From contig CM037876.1 in NCBI GenBank assembly GCA_021292165.1, forward strand, positions 282,384,521 through 282,448,520: a DNA stretch of 64,000 bases, written 5' to 3'. The notes beneath the pieces are model-generated. The model saw only the letters and a list, made by a program, of their open reading frames with translations, searched no databases and was not told the DNA's origin. Every line of letters starts with the position of its first letter. Position 1 is the stretch's first letter. Source of the DNA: Shinisaurus crocodilurus. Taxonomy: Eukaryota; Chordata; Lepidosauria; Squamata; Shinisauridae. The position numbers and the translations under genes were made by a program. Positions 55,767 through 64,000 of the stretch are shown in pieces.

Positions 55767-56040
55767 TCTCTCAGGCCAACTGAATGTTTCTTCTGGAGCT
55801 GCTGGAACAATCTCCCTGGCCTGGGCTTTTCTTTTGCCTTCCCTCTGTAGCCCCAGGGAAGGCAGGGGAGGGGCTGCCCCAACAGCCCTCTCAGGCCAGT
55901 GATGGTCATTTCAGGAGCTGATGGCATTTGCTCCCTGGCCTGGGCTTCTCTTCTGCCTTCCCTCAGGGCACACAGGTCTTAAATAGCTCCAGGGAAGGTG
56001 AGGGAGGGGCTGCCCCAACAGTCCTCTCAGGCCAGTGATT
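55767..56040. repeat. imperfect tandem duplication, about 137-bp period
   Basis: GGGGCTGCCCCAACAG-CCTCTCAGGCCAGTGAT occurs at about 55871 and 56008. CTCCCTGGCCTGGGCTTYTC and CTTCCCT occur at about 55811 and 55930. Each unit also pairs CTTCCCT with AGGGAAGG. A partial third start is at 55767 (TCTCAGGCCAACTG). Confidence 0.7.
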
Positions 56041-57318
56041 GACGTGTTCTGTGTTTTCCTTTCCTCACAGAATAAGTAACATTTAAGAAACTGCACTTAC
56101 AAAGTCTGTAACCGTCAAGCTTACAGTACCTGAGAAATCATATGTTACTTCTGTTATTTATTTTAAAAGCATCCACCTAGAAATGAGTCCTGTATGTGAA
56201 TGTGTTTGTTTGGGTGAGATCTGCTACTGCTATTGTGCTCTACCATAACTTCCCATTGACCTGGTTTGCACATAATGACAGCCCATGGGTTAAACAACCT
56301 GTCATGCACAAGCAGGAGAGAGTGGGTTCACTTCCTGCGCCGTCCCCATCAGTTCCCTTTTACTCAGCAACCCACAAGTGGCTCCTTCATAGGTTGCTGA
56401 GCTGGTTCTTGGGATAACTTCTGGGTTGTTTAGCCCCTAACAACACACACACAACAAAAATACACAAAAAGTATGCCTTCCTAGATAGTGCAGATGTTCT
56501 GTTTAGCTGTAAACTAACATGTTTTAGGATGCAATCCTATACCCACTGTAATGAATGGGAGTAATTTCTAAGGCAACATGTAAAAGAGTGCACTGTCAGT
56601 GGTGAGATTAATCAGTTAATATGTATTATTGTCACAGACCAGCAATGCTCTTTTCCATAACTGGAAAGGAAAATAGGCAAAATAATTGTGTGTGTCCCCA
56701 CTTTTTACCATTCCCTTCTTGTGGCCATCTCCACTGCCACCAGATGGAAATCTTTTTTCTGGCTGCCTGCATCAAACCAGCCTTAAAGCTTTCTGGGTCT
56801 CAAATATCTACTTTAAATAGTGTGAGGGTTGACTATTAGACGTGGTTGGCTGTTAGACTGAAAAGAAAAGAAACCACTGTTTCAAATAACACATTTTAAA
56901 TTTTACTGAAGAAAAATGTCAATGGGGGGGGGGAATCTCGACACACACACACACACACAAATATGAGCAATAAGGTGGGAAACAATCAGGGATAAACATA
57001 TCCAGCTAACCTAACTGGACTGTGTCCCTATATTATCCAGGTCCCCTATCCAAGCAATATTTTATTGTCATTGGTCCAGCTCTCTCAATCAGTTCCCCAG
57101 TTCCGGAAGTTCTGAATCTTTCTTTCATCTAGGACTCTGGCTTCTTTCCTTCCTTCTCTTTCTCTCTTCTTTCTGTTTCTCTGCCACTCTGTTCTTTTGG
57201 GGGGTTTGCCTTAGGATTTTATTTCTTAAAATTAGTTTTCTCTCTCCCCAACTCCTACCCATCAGGAGATTAGTTACTTGTTCATTTCTGCAACTTAGTT
57301 TGTATTTCCTGAGTTAAC

Positions 57319-57356
<38 letters not shown>

Positions 57357-59085
57357 TCCTTTGACCTTCTGTAGAGCTTTATAATCCTCTGGCTTCTGAG
57401 CAAACTTCCTTGATTCTACATTCTAACTCTAAACCAGGAGTGGGCAACTTCAGGAGTTCTGGAGGGAAATTTCATGCACCTCCCCACAATGGGAAGGGGG
57501 AAATAACAAATAACAAAAACAAGCTAATTCTGCAAGATTTTTGATCCTTTTCGGGCTCTGTAGCAGCTCCCAGACACATTTTCCTTTGGTAAAAAAATTA
57601 ACAGGGGGGGGGAACACTGGAGAGATGGGGGCAGCATGCAGCACACAGGTCGCATTTTGCCATCCCTGCTCTAAACTATTAACCTTTTCACTGAAACTCA
57701 TAAGCACAGACAGAAAATGATTTAACCCCATTCTAAAACCAAACTAAACACAAAAATAGAAGTCAGTTCTGTTCCTTCATAATGATCATTTATATATAGT
57801 ACCAAAAAGAAACTTAATTTAAACCAATGACTACAATCATCCTTTTTTTAGTGATTTATATCACCTTAATTAAAATCAATCTGGCCTATTTTTTATGCTT
57901 TTAAAAAATATTGATGGATACATACATTTTTCCGTATTATATAAATTACATTACTGATGTTAGTAGCATGCCCAAAACTTCAAACCAAGGCAGTATAAAT
58001 ACTAAAATTTGAACTCAGGCCTGTCTCCAATTCTAATCGTTTATTTACTAAATCATACTATTAAACATCTTTTGTAAGTTATTTGGGCAATAGGAAGATC
58101 TTGAAACAATGTATTAAAGAAATGATAGAAGGTTTCAACAGCACCAAACACAATTATATATGGAATTGGGGGGGGGGGGGAGGTTTAGACATATGATTAC
58201 TTGAATGAGATATGCTGAAGATTGGTAGAGATGGAAGGCTGGAGAAAAATGTTGATTTGAAAGAGGGTTTGCTGCTTGTGGCATGCACGCTCATTCCACT
58301 GTCATCTCTGGTAAACAGATTCTGCAGATTCTTGTATTGTTTCAAAAACTTGCAAAGCCTGTTTGATCAGAGGCAAGAGTCCGGCAAATGAAATGTCTGT
58401 ACATCATGGGAAGCAATGCTTCTCTCAAAACACTTTCATCTCTCTCAAAACTATTGTCTGCCTCCAGCCTAAGAAAATCAGTGACACTTGGCTCTCAAAA
58501 AGTCTTAAAAGATTTACAGAGATGTGTGTGAATGCTGCTGACTGGATTACCATTTCTTTTTCGTAGCAAAATGGTTTAGCAGCAGGAAAAAACACACTGA
58601 AGCATTTTGATACCACTGCAAAAATGAGGCAGTTAAATGATACATTTAGGTGATTGGGAAGAGAGTGGAATAAAATCAGAACATCTAGAGCACAAATCTT
58701 CTCATTGATCTTGGCTCCATCTCTTCCTCAATTGATTTTATTTTTCCAGTATGTTTTTCCCTGATTGTATTGATATGCATAGTTGCAAAATTAACTGGAA
58801 TTGTTATGAGTGTTTAAGCTGATAACGGGTGTGACTATTCCGTTTTCCGAAATTCTTTTCATGTTACTGAGTGATAGTCCCAATTCCTTTTCTTCTTAGC
58901 AGTATAAGCAGTCCCTGTCTTGCACCTTAAACAGAGCAGATATGAATTAATACTTTCCCACGGATATGAGGGAGTAAATATTCCTCCAATACTTTGAAAG
59001 TTACACTCTTAAAAGCAAATGAAGAATTCAAGGTATCAAATGAGCTAAATTTCAGTAAAATGATCACCTCAAGGTATTGTGCTGT
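56041..59085. other. no gene; microsatellites and decayed repeats
   Basis: A possible foldback with GGTTAAACAACC and GGTTGTTTAGCCC-like arms lies at 56258-56440. A foldback-family fragment (ATGCAATCCTATACCC) is at 56527. Also (CA)n at 56941-56960, (CT)n at 57320-57355 and a G run at 58168-58180. No supported coding sequence. Confidence 0.5.
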
Positions 59086-59190
59086 TTGTTTTTATGCTGA
59101 TTGTACTGCATTTTATTTTACTTTAAAAATTGTATAAACTGCCCTGGGACCTTTTTTGATGACAGGTGATACATGATATTATATATATGA
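59086..59190 (+). mobile_element. LINE 3' UTR fragment (L2-like)
   Basis: TGATTGTACTGCATTTTATT and GTATAAACTGCCCTGGGACC, then ATATTATATATATGATATG. It resembles the L2 3' UTRs at 9040 and 25860. Confidence 0.4.
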
Positions 59191-59244
59191 TATGGTATAT
59201 ACATTCCCCAAATAACTGAAATAAAAATATTCAGATATAGAAGC

Positions 59245-60051
59245 TGTAGCGGACGGGACCCCTCGCTCCAAAGCCCACACCCTCGAAGTGTACTTCGCTC
59301 TCACCAAGTGCCCCCTTGTATTGGTCAATTCAGACTTTAAACTGTTTTTTAAAGTTGCGTTAGCCGATTATGTGTCTTAGGTCTTATATGTAGATGTTCA
59401 CCCACGTTTGTTTGTCTTTATTAAGCAGTTTGTTTTATTTGATTACTTGAAGTAGGGTGCCCCTCCGTTAATTCCCTTCTTACTTTCCTGTCACCAGTCA
59501 GACTCTGGAGAATTAGAAGAACTTTGAATAAAAAGTTTGATTTATTGTTCTAACAAAGTCTCTAAACTGATATTCAACTCAGGAACAGATAACTTGGAAT
59601 TTTCAACAGTTACATTCAAACGTTCTTTGCTTAGATTCAGGTTAAAGGCAGGCAGATGTTATACAGTGCTCTTTGTATCAATTTGGCTTGGTTACTTGAA
59701 AGTTACAGTATCAGACCAGGGAACTTAACTGTCCCTCACACTAGTCCAGAGTTTCTCCTTCTTCCTCAGACAGAAGGTCCTTCACTCCCTAAGTGGAGAC
59801 TCCTGTGAAGGGTTCTATACTAACACCTCCACGTTTGCTTTCTCACAACTTAGTACTAGATTTCTTGTCTGAACTCTTCTCTTCAGTACCACCTTTCCCT
59901 ACCTACTCTACTAACCTTCCACTCCAACCCACTCTCTTCCCCAACTGACAACCAACTCCCTGGGGTTCTATGCTCTCGGCCTCAGCCAATCAGAGCCTCT
60001 GGAATGTTCAGCTTGGCCCCTCCCTGGGCTTCTGCCTGTCACTCCGCCACA
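59245..60051 (+). mobile_element. solo LTR, 807 bp, perfect 5-bp target duplication
   Basis: Begins TGTAGCGGACGGGACC and ends CACTCCGCCACA, an imperfect inverted terminal pair. Flanked by GAAGC on both sides (59240-59244 and 60052-60056). AATAAA at 59527-59532 suggests plus orientation. No internal gag-pol adjoins. Endogenous retrovirus or other LTR element; family not named. The minor ORFs inside are not coding. Confidence 0.88.
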
Positions 60052-60252
60052 GAAGCCAAATTCTATTGTTGCTGATAAACCTCATAAATACTAATAGCAA
60101 TCTCATTTCTTCTAGCGCAGTAGCCAATACAACACCATCCACAAGGAAGAAGTATCAGTAAGCTTAGGGGAATCCAGAGATGTGTGGAAGTACAAAAATT
60201 ATTTGTACCCCCTAAAGGTGAGGGGGACCAAAATAGCCCCATGAAGACTGAA

Positions 60253-60544
60253 GGCAGTATCCAGCACTGTCGCTCTGTTTACCCTATTGATGTATGCTAC
60301 TGACGGAACCCCGTCATGCCAGCTTATGCGTACCACTAGAGCAGGGTTCTCCAACCTTGGGTCCCCAGATGTTGCTGGCCTACAGCTCCCAGCATACCCA
60401 GGCAGCATGGCTAATGGCAAGGGATTCTGGGAGCTGTAGTCCAGCAACATCTGGGGACCCAAGGTTAGAGAGCCCTGCACTAGAGGTTGCTTGTGCTAGC
60501 AGTACGTCAATAGCGTAAGCAGAGTGGCAGCATTGGATACTGCC
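60253..60544. mobile_element. foldback element with about 50-bp arms, split by a hAT MITE
   Basis: The left arm GGCAGTATCCAGCACTGTCG...CTATTGATGTATGCTA matches the complement of the right arm (GTACGTCAATAGCGTAAGCA...GGATACTGCC) with few mismatches. The hAT MITE lies in the loop. No clear target duplication; class not determined. Confidence 0.75.
60342..60477. mobile_element. hAT MITE, 136 bp, perfect 8-bp target duplication
   Basis: CAGGGTTCTCCAACCTTGGG at the left, CCCAAGGTTAGAGAGCCCTG at the right. CACTAGAG flanks it on both sides (60334-60341, 60478-60485). Same subfamily as 39562-39697, in opposite internal orientation. Confidence 0.93.
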
Positions 60545-62649
60545 CTGAGATTGCTCAGTGGCTACAGATTGCTCACTGACAGTTGTGGGGAGGGGTGGGG
60601 AGAACAGAACACTGTGGGGAAGGGGAAATAGGATGGGGTGGCTAGAATCCTGTACAGCAGCACTGACTAGGGATTGTCCCATTGGTACAATGACTGTACC
60701 ATTGGTACAATCCCTACTCAGAATTTGCTCCACATCTTTGCCAATTGATGGCAGGGATGGGGGAAATGTATGAATATCATGATTCCACACCACAGTATTT
60801 CTATTCTACTAGAAATTATGGAAGGGGAGAGTAGACTTGTGATGGTCATTTTCTGCAGCAGATCCACTTTTACTATAATATCTAATTTGGCCCTAAGGTA
60901 TCTTGTTTAGTATACATCAGGGCCAACCCTATCATTAGGCAGAGTGAGACAGCCATCTCAGGCAGCAGATGCAAGGTGTTGGTGGACAGTGTTATTTTAG
61001 TTAATTTATTGTGTGCTACAGCACCTGCCTTGCACCCCCTAAGCTAGCCTGCTACCCTCTGGTGTGATGTGGGACACTATCATCACCAGTGTTGAAGTAA
61101 GATTCAACTGCCTATCTAGTCGGCTTCTGTACATGGAATGGGGGAGGGATGTCATCTTGTCCTTTGCCTCAGGCAGCAAAATAACCTGCATTAGCTCAGC
61201 ATACAGTGGCAAACTCAGGTTTACTACTCTAGTCTAGTGAGTGAAACATTTCTAACAGCCCTGTCCAATGACAGACCTACATTTCTTGATCAGTTCTCAC
61301 CCACCCACCCCAGTACACTTCCACATAGAAAAATATTACAGGGGAGGCGGGGGGGGGGGGAACTAGATAGACGGTGTATGTTTGGGGCAGCATCTGTACA
61401 TTTTCCATAACATATGGTTTGGTCTTCAGCCAATCCAAGCTCCTTAATGGGTGTATGTGTACAATACATTGGTTTGTACACCTGAAAATGTAATGCGTGA
61501 ATGGAAGGAACACATGTTTTCATTTAAAGCCTCTTTAGTATACATCTGACATATGCAATAAGTAAAGCACCCTTCCGACACATAAAAAATGGACAGCCTC
61601 TTCAAAAACCCAACTTCACTCTCCTTCAGATTAGAGGAAAACAGCATGCTTGTGAAACATATAGTTATGGAATATAAAAGAGAAAGTGATGAAATAAGCA
61701 AAACTAACTATGAAAGAGTTAGCAATCAGAGAAGTAACAAGATCCCATGGGGACATTTCTGGAATATTTGTATGCAAATACAGAAAGCACAATACTCTAA
61801 ATATAGAAAACCAAAGCTATATTTTAAAAGACTCCCAAAAAACAAGGCAAAACATGTTGCTAATACAGTGTGCCGTATAATCAAGGCATTTAGATAACAG
61901 ATCCCTAGCTCCATTCCAGTTCTAAAAATTGTCCACACTAAATGCCTGTTTTCCCAAAGACAACACAGTAGCTTAAAAATAAAATTGCAGTGCTCACTTT
62001 TTCACCCTGTATATAGCTGATCACAATTCATTTTTAATTGGCACAAAGCTTGTGTTCTGAGAGAATTTTTACTTGCTTTGGAGAAGAGATATCATTTACA
62101 GATAAATTTCTTAATTAGACACCATTAGATTTCATAAAAAGATTTCAGGCCATCTTCTGACATTTACCATCTTTGGGTTTTTTGTATGTGTGTTCTGCAT
62201 GACTTCTGGGTTAGCTGTGAGATAAACAATTATCTTTATGCATTTCAGGAGCGGGGAAGAAATTATAAAAATAAGGAGAAATTGTAGACTTTCTTTTGGA
62301 GATAAAATGAATTCCAAAGGCAAAAGCTTCATAAAATGCTACCTTCTACCTTCTAAGTCCTGCCTTATTCCAGATCCCAGTATGCCTCCAATCTTTCAAC
62401 TGGAAAAGTAGTTACTCCACCTCTTATCCATTTTACAAATCCCCGTGGGTTGCTCAGGTTTTTTAATATATGGAAACGCAGCTGTAAGCAAAGCAGCACT
62501 GCTACTTGCTACATCACAAAATCAGGGATGCTGCTGAAAATGGCAGTGTCTCACCAAGTTATACCCTTGCCATCCATAGCATGTAGTTCAACTTATCTTG
62601 TATATTCTTACAATGTACATTGCCCTGCTCCATTTCATTGGCTGTAGCT

Positions 62650-62653
<4 letters not shown>
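60545..62653. other. no gene; palindrome at 60668-60717; possible hAT MITE remnant
   Basis: TAGGGATTGTCCCATTGGTA...TACAATCCCTA (60668-60717) is a near-palindrome of about 49 bp. CAGGGCCAACCCTATCATTA (60919) with GCCTCAGGCAGCAAAATAAC (61167) looks like the remnant of a hAT-type repeat. A G run lies at 61351-61361. An uninterrupted 102-codon frame at 61589-61897 has no recognisable domain. Confidence 0.45.
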
Positions 62654-62695
<42 letters not shown>

Positions 62696-62720
62696 ACGCA
62701 CGCACGCACGCACGCGCTGT
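62654..62720. repeat. (GA)n then (CGCA)n microsatellite
   Basis: About 20 GA units followed by five CGCA units and GCGCTGTGTGTATA. The right part alternates purine and pyrimidine (Z-DNA-prone). Confidence 0.9.
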
Positions 62721-62892
62721 GTGTATATTTTGGGGGGAAATGCTCAGAACAGTGGCATCAGTATATAGTTGCACTATAGAGGGTGAGGGAGGAAACTGAC
62801 ACGGGGCTGCCATTTTCAGCAGCAGCCCCACATTTCTGATAATGTGCTGTTTGGGAACAGGTCTGCAAAACTGGAATTTTTACTGCCTACTA

Positions 62893-63588
62893 GATACTTG
62901 GCTCAACAATACTACAAGTGAGAAGGATCTTGGAATTGTTGTAGATCACAAGCTGAATATGAGCCAGCAAAGTGATGTGGCTGCAAAAAAAGGCAAATGC
63001 TATTTTGGGTTGCATTAATAGAAGCATAGCTTCAAAATCATGGGAAGTACTAGTTCCCCTCTACTCAGCACTGGTTAGGCCTCATCTTGAGTACTGCGTC
63101 CAGTTCTGGGCACCACACTTTAAGAAGGATGTAGACAAACTGGAAAGGGTTCAGAGGAAGGCAACAAAGATGATTAGGGGACTGGAAACAAAGTCCTATG
63201 AGGAGAGACTGAAAGAGCTGGGCATTTTTAGCCTTCAGAAGAGAAGACCGAGGGGGAGATATGATAGCGCTCTTCCAGTACTTGAAAGGCTGTCACACAG
63301 AGGAGGGTCAGAATCTGTTCTCGTTCATCCCAGACTGAACGACACGGAATAATGGGCTCAAGTTACAGGAAGCCAGATTCCACCTGGACATCAGGAAAAA
63401 TTTCCTGACTGTTAGAGCAATACGCCAATGGAACCAACCACCGAGGGATGTGGTGGGCTCTCCAACACTGGAGGCATTCAAGGTGCAGTTTGACAGCCAT
63501 CTGTCAGGGATGCTTTGACTTGAGCAGGTTGTTGGACTTGATGGCCTTATAGGCCCCTTCCAACTCTACTTATTCTATGATTCTACAA
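62893..63588 (+). mobile_element. CR1 LINE 3' fragment
   Basis: Starts at GATACTTGGCTCAACAATAC, equivalent to about 54943 in the large CR1, and runs to the 3' UTR and tail (TATTCTATGATTCTAC). The ORF2 C-terminus ([20 protein letters not shown]) is open in 62972-63352 but frameshifted near 62990 (an extra A in an A run) and again near 63250 ([10 protein letters not shown] against consensus [10 protein letters not shown]). Closely related to the 45-55.6-kb copy, hence the same or a sister subfamily. Confidence 0.93.
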
Positions 63589-63657
63589 ATCAGGGTTGGA
63601 CCGACCAGGGAAAATAAAAGGAATTTGTTGCTAATGAATATGGCCTAATAAACTCAC

Positions 63658-63850
63658 CATTCTTCTCTTGGTAAATTCCATCAAGGAGTTGCTCCTGCTT
63701 TTCTATTTTGCCCATGAGATTTTGGTGCTCAGTCTCTTTGCTCACGGTGAGCAGCTTCAATTGCTCTCGGCTCTGTAGCAGGTGATGCCGGAGCCTCTTT
63801 TCCTTAGTCTCTCTCTCCTTCACTTCTTCACACAACCATCGAAGTTTAGT
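63658..63850 (-). CDS. probable internal exon of a host coiled-coil protein gene (193 bp)
   Basis: On the minus strand, TTTTCTTCTAG (to 63851) precedes the exon and GTGAGT follows it (63657-63652), good acceptor and donor sites. The 64 codons between are open and start TKLRWLCEEVKERETKEKRL, with heptad-like Leu and charged residues throughout (REQLKLLTVSKETEHQNLMG, KIEKQEQLLDGIYQEKN). That suggests a continuous coiled coil. Start phase 0, end phase 1. No gene could be named. Flanking exons would lie left of 63657 (downstream) and beyond 64000 (upstream). Codon content is unlike the nearby repeats. Centrosomal or cytoskeletal proteins often look like this, but that is a guess. Confidence 0.65.
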
Positions 63851-64000
63851 CTAGAAGAAAACGTATTTACATAATACTTACAGGGTGAGAGCTTTATTAC
63901 AGTGTTTCTCAACTACAGTTCCATAGCAAACCTTTGCCAAATCCAATATGAGATAGAATTCAGGAAGCTTTTGCAGTTGTAGTCCTGTCAGTATTCCCCC
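63851..64000 (-). other. probable intron upstream of the exon
   Basis: The sequence before the acceptor is AT-rich with a pyrimidine stretch next to the AG (minus strand). No other feature. Confidence 0.5.

Noticed and set aside
61589..61897. A 102-codon plus-strand frame as a possible exon
   Set aside because: No recognisable domain, AT-rich composition and no convincing splice sites. A chance ORF is more likely, though conservation was not tested.

Overview
The window looks like a repeat-dense stretch of a reptile genome, most likely a squamate (lizard or snake). This is inferred from the element mix: L2-type and CR1 LINEs, an L1 tail, tRNA-derived SINEs with L2-like tails, hAT and Tigger-like MITEs, a Helitron-like element, solo LTRs and a complete DIRS-type tyrosine-recombinase retrotransposon. 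The only probable piece of a host gene is one coiled-coil exon on the minus strand at 63658-63850. Most of the window could therefore be intron or flank of that gene. No rRNA, functional tRNA, CRISPR array or bacterial-type gene was found.

Layout. 1-9.3 kb: a 5'-truncated L2 with a SINE inside it, foldback repeats, CR1/L2 tails and a long AAT/ATT microsatellite. 9.3-26 kb: mostly unique AT-rich DNA with a Tigger-like MITE, a GC-rich element with terminal inverted repeats, a 410-bp hAT element, SINEs and an L2 fragment. 26-36 kb: a long-inverted-repeat MITE containing a hAT MITE, a long minus-strand L2 carrying a solo LTR with target duplication, an L1 3' end, a SINE abutting a Helitron-like element with a G-rich minisatellite, and a second Tigger-like MITE. 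36-45 kb: two tRNA-SINEs each hit by a hAT MITE at the same base, a possible solo LTR, and CR1/L3-like tails. 45-55.7 kb: a near full-length plus-strand CR1 (duplicated 5' unit, ORF1, ORF2, 3' tail) split inside its reverse transcriptase by a 6.17-kb minus-strand DIRS element. 55.7-64 kb: a tandem duplication, a solo LTR with perfect target duplication, another MITE-in-MITE nest, a CR1 3' fragment and the host exon.

The most informative region is the CR1/DIRS nest. The DIRS element has two perfect 132-bp inverted repeats and an internal complementary region that matches both termini exactly. It carries Gag-like, RT-RNase H and tyrosine recombinase frames with their key residues visible. The junctions fit crossover at a short shared AAGAA, with no target duplication. 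One in-frame TAG in the gag frame is the only obvious coding lesion. The element appears young; the surrounding CR1 carries one nonsense codon (ORF1) and one frameshift (ORF2).
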